From: Carettochelys insculpta
Taxonomy: Eukaryota; Chordata; Testudines; Carettochelyidae
Reading direction: 5' to 3'
DNA length: 64,000 bases
Assembly: GCF_033958435.1 (NCBI RefSeq)
Contig: NC_134138.1
Coordinates: 211,801,298 to 211,865,297 of the forward strand
Shown: piece after piece, positions 47,234 to 59,272 of the stretch
How the letters are laid out: the number at the start of each line of letters is the position of its first letter
How positions within the stretch are numbered: the stretch's first letter is position 1
The notes under the pieces: model-generated
What the model saw: only the letters and a program-made list of their open reading frames with translations
Databases searched by the model: none
What the model was told of the DNA's origin: nothing
Program-made: the position numbers and the translations under genes

Positions 47234-48644
47234 TTGTGGTTTTTGACAACACGTGTTAGGTAGGAAGTGAAATTTTTTTTCATACCTTTGGCATGGTTCT
47301 GGTGACACAGCTTTTTTAGAGTAAATCTGGTCTGAATCTCCAGCATGTTCTGGGCTCATTTGGACCTGCTGAAGGAGTCACAGTGAGAAATATAAGTGCT
47401 GAAGCCAGGAATCAGTCTGAGTAGAGGAGTCATGGGGCTCCTTTGAGCAAAGTGGATGGCCTGTAAGTAAACAGAGTACATTTTCAGCAAGGGTCAGAGA
47501 CTCAGCATTTTCAGTAATATTGTGTGTGTTTCTGTGCATTTTTAAATATATTTCGTATAACCACTGTTTCAATAGAAGCAGTAGAAAGCAAATTAAAGAA
47601 ATAGAACCTATGCATCAGAACAATTTTCATGCCTCACTCAATTCCTAATGTAAATTAGTAGCAACATTGGTTATCCATTTGAGAAATAGAGTTGGTATAA
47701 AAATAAAAATGTACTTATGGTGTGTGGTGCTTTGTGTATCATCTTGGGAGTGTTTTCCTGTTTGTCTGTCACTTGCATTAGAACAAGCAGTCACTGGCTG
47801 CAGGTGACATTAAAAATTAAAGGTTAACCTCAATTTCTTTAGTGACCATAGGGCAGAAGTTCTTCTGGATTTCTGCTTGAATTTTGGAAATACAAAAAAA
47901 CAGTTTAGAAGTAAAGGTCTTTTTTATTCTGCATTCATGTGTGGGTATGTGATTTTAATATTGTAATCTTTTCATATCACTTTTATTTGGTTATTTCAGT
48001 AGCATTTCTCATCATAACCAAGGGTCTGAAAATTGAAAATGAAATTGCGATATTCTAATTGAAAGTTACAGTACATTTAGGTTCCAGTGGCCTAGTTTGG
48101 GGATGGTTTGCTTTTAAGATTAAAAAAAAATGTACTGAATGGTCAAATGTCTTTTCTACTAGCCAGTTTTTTAAAGAATACATGATTGTTTCAGAAAAAA
48201 AGTGAAAATTGTAATTGAATATCAAGAACAAAGGGGATTTAGAAACATTATTGGAGTAGAAATAAACTATAATGTGCAACTTAATGAATTGTACTGGAAA
48301 TCTTTCCTCTGAATGCCAAGGTTTTGGACAAGGTTGGCCCTTGAGTTTCAGGTAAACTAGTTTAGTAGTTGGATAACATTTTATGTATTTCTCTTCTCCT
48401 AATGTAACTGGGAAATGTCCTCAATACTTGTTTGGTTTTTGGTGGTGAAAAATGTTCTCTGTCTAACCTGCACATATCTTCTATTCAAGAAGAAGGTCCA
48501 TCATGTTTATTCAGTGGTATGTGTAAGCCAAGAGGAACCTCTTGGCCTGTGTGCTGCAGACTTTCTATAAATTGAAACTGGCTTATGCCCTTTCAGGGCT
48601 TGCTAGTCTTACCAGTATTTTGCCTCCTGACTTTATCTCATAGT
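47234..48644. other. AT-rich DNA, no gene seen
   Basis: Nothing recognised in about 1.4 kb. Confidence 0.5.
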
Positions 48645-50060
48645 TTCCAAGGGGGAGGGGACCATTGTGATTATCTACTCTGACCAGTTTAACATAACCA
48701 ATAGAATTTCCCTTAAATCATTCTTAGAGTGTATCTTTTAGGAAAGGAAAAAAAATCCAATTCTGATGTTAAAAGTTCAATGATCGAAAATCCACTATGA
48801 CACTTGGTAAATTGTTCAAATGCTTAATTGCACTCACTGCTAAATGTGTACGCCTTATTTCCAGTCTGAATTTGTCTAGCTCTCAACTTCCAGCCATTGG
48901 CTCATGTTATAACTTTCTCTGCTAGACTGAAGATCTCATGATTATATATGTGCTCCCTGTATAAGCACATCTAGACTGTAATCAAGTTGCCTCTCAACCT
49001 CTCATTGTTAAAAAAATAGATTGAGCTCTGTAAATCTATCACGATATGGCATGTTTTGTAATGGTTTTGCCATGGCTCTTCTCTGAATCCTCTGATTTAC
49101 CAACATTCTTAAATTGTGAATACCAGAATTGGACATGTTACTCCAGCAGTGATCATGTAAGTGCCAAATACAGAAATAAAATAAATTCTCTTCTACTACT
49201 ACTACTAGTGATTCCTCTGTTTATGCATCTAAGGATCACAGAACTCTCTTGGCCACAATGTCACACTGGAAGCTTATGTTCAGCTGATTGTCACCATGAT
49301 GCCCAGATATTTTTTCAAAGAGATACTTATTCCCATGATAGATTCACACATCCTGTAATTATGGCCTGTTTTTGTTCCCAAATACATATATTTACATGTA
49401 AGCATATTAAAACAGACATTATTCGCCTCTGCCCAGTTTACCAAGTGATCCTGGTTGCTCTGAATCAGTGACCTGCCCTCTTCACTTTTATCACTGCCCT
49501 AATTTTTTGTCAGTTGCAAACTTTATCAGTGATTTTTCCGCCCCCCCGAGACCATGAGAAACTCACATGATTTGTGATGATTCCCTGTTTACAATTACTT
49601 TTTGAGATTTCTCAGTTAGCAGATTTACTCTATTTAATGTATACCATGATAACTATATCCTTGTGCTTTTTGAATCAAAATGTTGTGGAGTACCACGTCA
49701 AATGCCTTTCATTAACACTACTACCTTTATCAACCAAACTTGCAGTCTTATCAATAAAATATCATGTTATCTCAACATCACCTAATGCCAATCAGCCAAT
49801 GATCAGATTGTGGAAAATTTTATTATACTCCTTTAATTCTTTATAAATTGACTCCCATATCAGATGTTCCATTATCTTGCTGTGATTGATGTCAGTCTGA
49901 CAGGCCTATAAATATCCAGGTTATCTTGTTTACTTGGTTTTTAAATATTGGCACAACATTAATTTTCTTCCAGCCTTTTGGTGTTTTGAGATTATTCATA
50001 CAGTAACGTATAGTTTTTATATAATCAATAGATTTATTGGCTTTTTGACTGTTAAGTAAA
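48645..50060 (-). mobile_element. CR1 LINE, 3' end through RT, decayed
   Basis: The plus strand begins GGGGACCATTGTGATTATCT, the reverse complement of a CR1 3' end, and continues through the 3' UTR (CTTATTTCCAGTCTGAATTT). RT sequence read on the minus strand near 49990-49850 gives GWKKINVVPIFKNQ, the block that also appears in the CR1 at the left edge. Open frames on the plus strand (49046-49471, 49574-49846) are antisense to it and are not genes. Confidence 0.85.
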
Positions 50061-50835
50061 AATAAGCAGGTGTAACCTTGAGTGGGCTAGACTTTATTTC
50101 ATTGCCCTTCCCCAGAGCCTAAATAAATAAAAAGAGTTTACATAGAAAAATAGCTGAAAACCCGGAGTTCATTCTCTAAGGATTTTCATCAAGGATTTTA
50201 GTTGTTGTTTGGAGCTTGAATGTGGGGTCAGCCTCCCACATTTAAGACCCAAAAGGAACTAAAGACATTAATAACTTTATAACATGATGAAGAAACAAAT
50301 CATCTAATTTTATAATATAGATATTTCATAACCCATAGACATTATCTTCATAGTTATAATAAACATAAAGAGCCAAAATTAAAATTTGAGCAGTTCAGTC
50401 CATACAGAATACAGAAGAAATTGAGAGATCGCAAATGCTTGGGGTTTAGTTCATGTAAGTCTCAATGGCTTTGATCACCAAGCACAATTTGTTGGGTCTG
50501 AGACATTTTCCATCCACTTGCTTGTAGGAATCTTCAGCTGGAATCCATGCAGACTCTTCCTGTGCTGTGAATCACTGATCACCAGTCATCTAACTGATTA
50601 ACCAGTGACACAGTTAAGCCACAAATACATAGATTTAAAGAAAATTCTGTTACAGGAAATAACAAAAATGGAGACTAACAAAATACAAATGTCATTTTCT
50701 CTGGTACCACATTTAAGGAAAAGTTGATGCAAGATACTAGTTGAGAAAGTTAACTTGTTTGGATAAAATCAAAACAATATTCAAAGCATACATTTAAAAC
50801 AGAAGTTATTTTTCCTTCCCAGTTTCTCCTTGCTC
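50061..50835. other. Unassigned AT-rich DNA
   Basis: No gene or repeat recognised. Confidence 0.4.
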
Positions 50836-51055
50836 TAATTTTAGGACAACCATATTTCCCTGTCCAAAATACAGGACGGAGATATCGGGGGGTGGAGGGG
50901 TCGCTTCGCCAAGCCAAAAATTTTCGTGAATAAGGGGCCTCTGGAAGAAGGACTGTCTTCCAGAAGACCCCCTGGGGGCTGCACTTCTGAACAGTGTTTT
51001 GGAATCTGGAAGAATGGTCTTCTGGACTCCAAATCACGTGACCGTAAGCTAGTGA
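50836..51055. repeat. Short GC-richer repeat, family unknown
   Basis: The passage from TTAGGACAACCATATTTCCC to the CTGGAAG repeats (CTCTGGAAGAAGG, CTTCCAGAAGACC, TCTGGAAGAATGG) looks like a dispersed reptile repeat with internal inverted bits. No ends were found. Open frames here have no motif. Confidence 0.35.
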
Positions 51056-52165
51056 GGCATGGGGAAAGTGCCCTGTGTAGAAACGGCCATTGTGAATTTG
51101 CTGTATTTATTTGTATTTACTTTTACTATACTGTACTTGTGGAAAACATAACTAAAATTTATTTATGGTTAAAATGATGGTTATTTGAGAGTTTTGGATG
51201 ATGAAATGTTGGAGATGAAAGACTTTAATGTATATAGACTATTCTTGGAATTGTGCTAAAATGACATACCTGTGTTGCATTTCACAGTAAGCTTGACGCT
51301 GTCTTTGGAATCCTGTAGTATTTTTGCCAATTCATGGGTTTAATTACATTCATCATTATTTGGTAGAAAAATAATTGATGGTAGTGATAGTTTTGAACCT
51401 GTATTTTAAACCAAGAATTTCTCCTAAGGTAGAAAGATAAAAATTTAAGTGTGGATAAGTACTTACTTTTTATTCAGTCCAACATGAGACTGCTTTAAGT
51501 TTTTAGTCAATTTTTACCATTTATCAAGTTGGGTAGGACTTTATACTTATTAATTTGTTGGATAATTCAGGCTGGTTTGTTTTTAAGTTAGATAATGTTG
51601 AAACTGATCAAATATTTTATTCAGTTATGTATAATTAAATGAATATACTGTGTAACTTTACATTTATTTGGTATGACTTCAGAAATCTGATGTACGTTCC
51701 CAGAGTAAGAATTGTTCCACCTGTGCTTGTATCCTGTATTTGTTTGCATGGTTATATTACAGACTGCATTTCTGCACCTTAAAGGTGACTTCTGTGGCCA
51801 GATTCACTTGTAATGCCATAGCTTCTGTATAGAACTCCATTGTAATTAATATAGATTTAACAAAGTTCTGACATAATATGTGTTTTAATAAACTCCTTAT
51901 GTGCCAATCTTTAACACCACTTCTAGGTGACACCCCAAAATGTCGCAAATAGAGTGTCTTCTTAGGAATCTGTGGCTCGTGGAGCTACTAAATTACCCAT
52001 TTGTTGCACCAGTTTGCAGCACATAATGAGGTCATCATGGAGCTGCATAAGTACAGGATATATATTTATTCTTAAATAAACTGAGTCTATTCAGTGTAAA
52101 CTCTCCTCCATGCTCTTCTGCATTATAGCAGCTTTATAAACTTAGTGCTTGTCAACTCTTACAGT
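51056..52165. other. AT-rich DNA, no gene seen
   Basis: Nothing recognised. Confidence 0.45.
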
Positions 52166-52169
52166 GGTG

Positions 52170-52405
52170 CAATTGTGCTTCTGGAAGTGAAGGCACTACC
52201 TGTATTGAGAGGAGAGTTCTCTTCCCATTGGTGTAGGTAGTCCTCATCCCCACCATGTGCTAGGTCTGATGATGTGAGATCCCCTCCTGTTGATATAGCG
52301 CTATCTGCACAGGGGTTTACATCATTAAAACTACTTCAGTAAATCCACAGTCCTGAGCAGCGTAGTTTCATTGACACAAGTTGGTAGTGTATACCAAGCC
52401 TTAGT
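52170..52405. repeat. Probable MITE fragment
   Basis: The phrases GTTGATATAGCGCTATCTGC, AGCAGCGTAGTTTCATTGAC and the right end GTGTATACCAAGCC resemble a common reptile class II miniature element. The left edge is not defined. Confidence 0.4.
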
Positions 52406-52689
52406 TCTTTTACTAAGTTGACAGTTTCATTGCAGGATTGAGGCAGAGAGAGAAGTCCATTAAGCCAGGCTTCCTCCCTGCTGCAGGAGTTTTAGCTTTA
52501 GAGAAAGGAAGAGGAACAGGTTTGGGATTGAGAGCTGCCTTGCACACACCTGTGAAATTAAATTACAACAGGTTTCCCTTTGTGTGCTTATGTGCACACT
52601 CACATGCGCTCTGTCAAGACTAGTAGTTTCCATAAGTTCATCTTTCAGTAGTTGTTAAATCACCACACCAGCAGAGGCAAGTCTGTCTT

Positions 52690-52775
52690 TGATGAGATGG
52701 CAGTTCTGGTCTGGCAAAATTCCTCGATCAGGACCATTGAGGTCTCAAGGTGCTGGACCAGGGAGGTGTAACCTG
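52690..52775. mobile_element. Truncated mariner-type MITE (right end)
   Basis: The end GCTGGACCAGGGAGGTGTAA plus CCTG, followed by TA, corresponds to the right terminus of the element at 36628-36936. The left part is absent or unrecognisable. Confidence 0.6.
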
Positions 52776-52777
52776 TA

Positions 52778-54120
52778 CAACTATCATCGATTATCATGAC
52801 AACATTTTACTCATTCCCTGATGTCCGTTCTAACAAGACCTTTTTAAAATAAACGTAGTACTTACTGCTATTAGCATGTGTTAAAGATGGTCAAGTTAGA
52901 TTCAGAAGAAATGTCTAAATCACAGACAGATTACAATTGTTAGTTATGCCTTGGCAGGCGATAGAACTTTAAGACCACATTTCTGATCCCTTTGAAGGTC
53001 ACTTCTCCAGCCATAGTTCCTGTGGGTGGTGCCTATTGCTTCCCGGGACATTTCAGAGGAACAATTATGCCTAGTTGGGATTTTCTGCTTGGTGTTGCCC
53101 TCTAGATTTCTGATTTTTATTCCTGTGACTCTCTCTCTGCATTTTGCTGATTTGTTGTCCCCCATGATTAGTTGATACCTGGGCACAGAAGCTCCTCTCT
53201 TTAACACGAGGAAGCAGAGGGCTTTAGTAATAGGCAGGCCTGTACCCACCGATTCTCAGTGCTTCAAAGGTACATGGAATTCTGTATTTTTACAGACCAT
53301 TATTGCTTGAACTCTCTTGGGTCATGAATCTCATTTTAACCCTGAATGGTACAGGACCTGTTTCTAGGATAAGTGGCCATAGCCTCCTTAACACTGAGAT
53401 TTAGTTTTATTGTGGAGGAGTTTAGTAAAATATTCCAGGAGTAGGGAGCTCTTTTTCATATTTTGGGTAGAGTTCTTTTTACTGAAAAAACTATACTGTA
53501 AATAAAAAGCAGCTGTGTTATATTGTCGTACTTTTATTTTTTTAAACAAAGTTGTACTAGGGTAGACTATGTCTACTTTGCTTCTACAGTGAAACTTTCA
53601 AAGGCACTTACAATCGTAAGCTCTGTCAACAGTAGGGGGTAGTGGGCAAATGTTCACTTGTGAATTCATCTAGCTAGCTTTGATCATGTGTTGGTTCAAA
53701 GAAAGCACAGTTAATAACAGAAATCCTCACTACAAATGAATAGTGTCCGGAAGCTGGAGTAAAAAAACACAATAGTTATACACTATCATGCCAATGACTA
53801 AATGCATTTTGATTAATGGAATGGAATGATACATGAATGATTGGATACAAGTTGACTGTTTTATGTCTTGTGTGTGGCTATTGTAGATACGTAAGTTACG
53901 TGCATCCTGGAGCAGAATATTTTTCAGAATTTTACAAAAAGCGCAAATGGTGTTTTTGCTTTGTTCATTTAGTTAGAGGATTAAGCATGCTTAAAATATT
54001 TTATTCTTTCATATTTTTGTCCCCTTATTACCTTTACTCCATTTATGTTTGAAATACTTAAATCCTTTTCTCCCCCATTCTGCAAAACATGTTTGTGGCA
54101 ATTGCATCCATGTAACTTAC
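52778..54120. other. AT-rich DNA, no gene seen
   Basis: A minus-strand frame of 101 codons (53249-52944) has no recognisable motif. The rest is unassigned. Confidence 0.45.
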
Positions 54121-54124
54121 TGGC

Positions 54125-54240
54125 TCATTCAGCAGGCAGGTGCTGAGGCAGTGTTAGTGGCCTGTCATACTGTATACAGAAGGTCATGTTAGGTGATCTA
54201 GTGGTATCTTCTGGCCTTAAACTCTGTCTCATTCCATAAA
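54125..54240 (+). mobile_element. CR1 3'-end fragment
   Basis: GGCCTGTCATACTGTATACA, GGTGATCTAGTGGTATCTTC and TGGCCTTAAACTCTGTCTC match the sense-strand CR1 3' terminus (the reverse complement of the form at 48645). Only about 115 bp remain. Confidence 0.75.
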
Positions 54241-54359
54241 TTGTGATGGTTTTTGCTTTCTAGGTTGTTGACTGGGGGACAGAAATTTGGGTAGGGCTGT
54301 TGTTTTGGGCAACGGTTTACCAGTCTTACTGTGGAATCTCTATCTTCACCCTCCACCCC

Positions 54360-54985
54360 AGACCACAGCTGTGAGGAGCTATAAGAGGTCTTTGCTGCAG
54401 GTCCTGCAACCTCCCTCCAGATATCTCATGAATACTGCAAATGATGTAGTATTGTAGATTAAACCTCCCAAAACTGGAATTCTCCCTTCTGGCAACATCC
54501 ATCTTCTGTCAGGACCGTGAATGTGACTGGACCAGAGACCCCGGGTTGGGAGCTTAGTAAGGGGAGCTCGGGCTCCTTGGGCAGGGTTTCCTAGCAGGGC
54601 TTGCATCCCTGGCCAGAGGCTGGGAATGCACCAGGAATACCTGGCCCTGGGACCAGGCCAGCAGCCAGACTGCGACTGCACCAGGCAACCTCAGTGTGGG
54701 GACTGCATGAGCAGCCCGGCCAGGGGCCTCAGCAGGGTTCTGCACAGGCCTGGGGGTCACACAAGGCTCACAAAGGGCGGGGGCCCATGCCGGCAACCTA
54801 GCTGGTCCAGAGCCAGCCTCTGGGCTGCAGCCAGGATAGTGTCCAGCATCCTGGCCATGGTGCTGGAGGTGGCCTTTGCAGGGCCTGGGCTGTGCATGCA
54901 GCTCTGGGGCCATCCCAGCAGCCCAGTCAGGGCAGTGCTGGTGCCCACATCACCAGGGCCGTAGCTGGGGTTGTGTCCAGCATGG
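54360..54985. repeat. GC-rich repeat island, family unknown
   Basis: An abrupt GC-rich block in AT-rich DNA, with recurrent words such as GGGCCTGGG, CCAGGCC and CCAGCAGCC. Open frames of up to 119 codons on both strands (for example 54554-54913 minus) are Ala/Pro-rich and overlap in several frames, so they are composition artefacts. It could be the inside of a class II element like that at 40274-41005, but no ends were found. Confidence 0.4.
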
Positions 54986-55269
54986 GCTATAACATTTTGG
55001 CACCACGTAAGATTTAAAAAAAATGCTGTTAACTAGCTAAACTGAAGTCTGGTATTGCAAATGCACTTCCCCTTATCTGTATTTCTCTGGAACTGTCCAG
55101 ATGTCCACACCTACCTAGCTCATGCTTAAGTCTTACAGACTATGACCTCTGCAGGTAGGCTCTTGCATTAGTGCTAAAATAGAATAAGAGTGCAAGGTGG
55201 AGGAAATAGCAGATAATAGCGGCTTAGGTTAAAAGAACAAGATATATAAAATGGGCTAACATATCCTTA
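54986..55269. other. Unassigned DNA
   Basis: Nothing recognised. Confidence 0.4.
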
Positions 55270-55271
55270 TA

Positions 55272-55584
55272 CGGTAAACTCTGTTTTAACTGTTATTCAG
55301 TGAACCAGTCCTCTCAAATAACTGGCATTAACAGTGACTGCACAGGGCCTGAGCTGCTGAGAGCTGCTGAACCCTGGTGGAGAGCGCGGAGCAGGCTGCA
55401 TGGGCAGAGGTGGCACTCTGGGGCCCAGGCTGTCAAGCGCTTCAGGGAGTGGAGCACTGCTACAGTGTGGCCTTGCTGTTGAAGAACTGGTGGTGAAGGG
55501 ATCCTGCTTTATTATCTATCTGTCAAATTTTAACATCCAGCAACTTCCCCGTCCCGGGGCTGCTGGATATGAAAGCCTTTACTG
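55272..55584. mobile_element. Tigger/pogo-like MITE, 313 bp, TA duplication
   Basis: The left end CGGTAAACTCTGTTTTAACT and the right end, reversed, CAGTAAAGGCTTTCATATCC are imperfect inverted repeats flanked by TA (55270-55271, 55585-55586). The terminal CAGTAAA is shared with the element at 46728-47231. The interior is GC-rich and non-coding. Confidence 0.65.
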
Positions 55585-55586
55585 TA

Positions 55587-57372
55587 GGTAAGGTAATGCT
55601 CTGTCCCCTTGATTGTATAGAAAGAAGAGTTTGACAAATGTAGTCTGTCTGTTGTTGTTGCTGGGTTCGTGCTTTCTTGCACAGCTGAGTAATAAAGAGG
55701 TACAGGGTGTAAAACAGAGTGAAGATGTTGCTCAGTTTTCTTTGGCAAAGCAGAGGATGAAAATTGATATGAACATACACATACTATTGCCTAAACCAGT
55801 TCAAAGGCTTTGTTTGTAGAAGTATTTTAGCAATATGATTAATAGAGGGGAAAAAGCGTGGTGGGAAAGGTTTTGAAGGTTCACATCAACTGGTTTATTT
55901 TTCCAGGAAATTAGTATATACAATATGCTTTCTTTGAGCAGGCTATCCTTCTGTTACTCGGGTTTTTCACAATTGTATTGGTTATGTAAAAGGATTAATT
56001 GTCATTGTATTTATTCTTATAATCACATATGCAATAGATGACAGCACTGATGACATCATTGGTTGTTACTAATGACCTTTAAAATTGGGATTTAATCCTT
56101 GATTGTAATCTGCTTTCTGAACTCTTATGGTAATTATTTATTGTGTCCCTTTATTATCTTTATTATTCTGTATTGGAAAACTTAACAAAAGTACTTATGT
56201 CCTTTGTAAAAAATACTGTAGAGACCTGAGTATTGAATGTAGGATACAGACCATTAGACTTGTAGATTTTCATCTTTAGGCTCTAGAAGGAGTTGTGTTA
56301 AATGGCTTTACTTTTTCCTATGATTAAATCCCAAGAATTTTTGATGGACAGGTCCACTAAGAGATTTTGCTGTAGCAGAATCCCACAACTTGATCCTACC
56401 CTCTGTCCTTCATCATATCGTAGGGACACTGGGGCGATTGCCTAATGATAACCATGCTTCATATCAATATGTTAATAATGCCCTATTCCGCTCATTGTCA
56501 GGAAACAATGGGCAGAGTTCTGCTGTCCCTGTGTCTAAGGGAAATAGGAACTTACATGGAAAATATCTGTATCGTTTGTGTCTTCTGGACTGAGTGATGT
56601 TAGGCAGAAGCAGCGTTTTGAAGGGCTGTTATCTCACCATTGGTAGATGGCCACTGCTCTCAATTTGTCAAGGTCCTCCACTAACGTAGTTCTTTTGGCT
56701 CATCTCTGCATATTGATATACACATAGCAGTAGTAGGCAGAGAATTGTTCTTTCATGTCAGTGGTCTAGGAGGGTGTACCCATGTCCTACAAATAAGGGC
56801 TTACCTGTAGTGTTCTGTATCTTTGCATTTCTGGGCTAGATAGTTGCATTGCATTCTACAGACCAACACTAGCATATGGTGCACTTTTGGTTTTTTCCAC
56901 CTGCTTGAGGTAACTAACATTTCTACATCACTTATGTAATGTTGTTTGGATATGGAAGAATCAACACAATAGACATGTCTTGTTTGTGTCACAGGCTGTG
57001 ATAGTGACAAAAATCAGTTTGTGTTGCCTCTGAAATCGTAGTTTGCAAATGTCATATAAGGGCCTACCCCTGAAACATTCTTTTTCCATGTCTCATCTGG
57101 TAAATTTTAAATGTACAAGAGTAGTTTTTCAGGGTCATGCCACGGGCATGAAATAAAGAAAGGAAATATTGGAAGCTGACGTCACCAGAATCAAAGTGAA
57201 AGTGGTGAAGTGCACATAAAAATGTGAAGTCTATATTAATTTGTGTGGTGTTAAAGTGACATAGCTAAATACTGATTCTGAGCTGGTGATTTCCATAGTT
57301 TTTCATGTTGAAGACTTGGTCATGCGTGTATTTGTATGTTTATTTAGGATATTATTTATGAATCTTAACTAT
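55587..57372. other. AT-rich DNA, no gene seen
   Basis: About 1.8 kb without gene or recognisable repeat. Confidence 0.5.
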
Positions 57373-57381
57373 TAGTTAATA

Positions 57382-57552
57382 GAAATAAACAAGCAGTCCT
57401 GTAGCACCTTAAAGACTAACAGAATTATTTATTAAGTAATGGCCTTTCATGGCTAAGACCCACTTCACCACCATGAAAGTTCATTGCCTAGTAAATAAAT
57501 TTGTTAGTCTTTAAGGTGCTACAGACTGACATGGCTACCCCTGTGAGACTGG
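57382..57552. mobile_element. Palindromic PLE-derived element
   Basis: Arms 57396-57451 and 57471-57536 are inverted copies of the PLE terminal unit (family phrase TTAGTCTTTAAGGTGCTACA in the right arm). The centre holds GACCCACTTCACCA, part of the hammerhead-like stem, and CATGAAAG retains a GAAA. The right tail continues GACATGGCTACCCCTGTGAG. Likely target duplications are TAGTTAATA (57373-57381) and TAGCTAATA (57553-57561). The arms are less alike than in the 22.6-kb element, which suggests greater age. Confidence 0.7.
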
Positions 57553-57561
57553 TAGCTAATA

Positions 57562-58929
57562 AGGTTACCAGCTGTTCCAGTTTTGCCAAGAGTATCCTGG
57601 AATTGGGCTCTTATCATCCTGAGGCAACTTACATATGGGATACAAGTTTGATGTGCGAAAGGGGCTACCTTTTGTTTTATGAAGTTAGTGGTAATTAATC
57701 TCTTTGATTAAATTTTAAAGACCTATGTAAAATTATACAGACAACCATGACAGCTGCATTAGGTTCACAGATTAACTCTAGCTCCCTGTTTGCAGAGAAG
57801 TAAGAACAATTTAGAAGTAAATGCATACTCCTTTACTGCAAGCATTTAGCTTTTAACCACTATTTCAGTGCTTGGACAGCTTCTTTATTTTCCATTGGAG
57901 TTTTCCACAGCTTGTAATATACATAGAAAGTTAATGATGAAAGAGTAGTAGAGTATTCAGTGAAACAAAAAAATGAGGGTTTTTGCAAATGTAAAATTAT
58001 AATTTACATAAATGTTATAGTTGAGAAGACTATGAAGGTAAATATGCCTTCATCTACTCTCAGTCCTGTAATGGTATTCTTTGTCCAGTGGGAGACGAAG
58101 AATGATTTGAGAGTACTGTTTAACCTATTATAACAGTAAAAAAAAATTAAATAGCACTGATGTAAATATGAGGCGGGAAAAGAGTATTTATCTCCATTAA
58201 GTTACACAAAAAACATGGTAAGAATAACAGGCGGGTGGGTGTGCATTAAGCAGTGAAATCCCTAAATTCAGACACTAATTATAAGCACAAGGACAATTGC
58301 CTCCCACATACTTAACTGTTGTTATGGGATTTTTCAGACAGAAAATATGCTTCACAGTTCTTCAGGCACTAATTATGGATTTTATTTTCCATCCTTTTTT
58401 ACCTGGTGTATAAAGTTATGATATTAATGCATGTTAGCCTAAAGCTAAAGACTGAATTCAATGTCAACTGCTAGACAGGTTTGTATCTTTGTGCTGTTTT
58501 GCTGTTTAATAAAGGTCTCAGGTCTGCTCTAAACAAATCCTGCCCAGTTTTTGATTGCTGATAAGAAGCTGTTGCAGCATTATACTCAGGTAATTTAGGG
58601 CATTGTTTGAGCTTCCATTCTTTTAATTGTTTCCTATTCCTATTAGCTGCCATGGGCTAGACCAGTAGTTCTTTATTTGTGGACAGTGGCCTATCAGTGA
58701 TCTGAATAAGCTATTGAATCATATGGTACTGGTGGTTTTTCTCATTTCCAGATGATGCATTCTCTTAAAGCTAAAATACTTTACTAATATTATTTCTTTA
58801 TGTAATTGATTGCTTTAGTTACTACAAAGATGTTCAGTAATACTTAGTGAGAGGGTAGCTGGCCCACACAATCACAGATGAGGAGGGAGCTGGTCTATAA
58901 ACATGCAAGAGCCTCTGGTCAAGTTAACC
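57562..58929. other. AT-rich DNA; possible hAT end near 58665
   Basis: No gene recognised. CCAGTAGTTCTTTATTTGTG (58660-58680) resembles a hAT left end, but no partner is visible. Confidence 0.4.
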
Positions 58930-59095
58930 TTATCATTAAAACTTTAGGTTAGAAGGGAGCATTGATGATCATCTAGTCTTCCCTACAGCATAATATATGC
59001 TAAAGAATCTCATAACAGTAATTTGATTTACTCTTAACTTTGGCCCAGGCAGGATTTGAACTAGTGCCACAACAGTGAAACATTAGTGAGTAGTA
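58930..59095 (-). mobile_element. CR1 3'-end fragment
   Basis: TTAGAAGGGAGCATTGATGA followed by TCATCTAGTCT is the antisense CR1 3' end. A conserved CCAGGCAGGATTTGAACTAG phrase follows. Short and old. Confidence 0.65.
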
Positions 59096-59170
59096 ACTAT
59101 TTTGTGATTTATATTTTTAAAAGAAAAGACTTCACAAAGCATTAGACCTTTAATGATACTGCACATAGAA

Positions 59171-59265
59171 CAGTTCTTTTTTTGTGCGGGTACTTGCCAG
59201 TACTGAGTACTGGCACCTCAGCACCCCCCAGCCATAAACTACAAAAAAAAAAAAAAAAGGCACTG
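59171..59265. mobile_element. 95-bp miniature element with hAT-like ends
   Basis: It begins CAGTTCTTTTTTT and ends AAAAAAAAGGCACTG, inverted repeats like those of the hAT at 40274-41005 (CAGTGCTTTTTTT). It has an internal GCCAGTACTGAGTACTGGC hairpin. CATAGAA occurs directly on both sides (59164-59170, 59266-59272), a 7-bp repeat where hAT normally gives 8. Possibly a nearly minimal substrate of the same transposase. Confidence 0.65.
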
Positions 59266-59272
59266 CATAGAA

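Noticed and set aside
54554..54913. 119-codon Ala/Pro-rich frame
   Set aside because: The same region is open in several frames on both strands; no motif, start context or splice context supports a gene.
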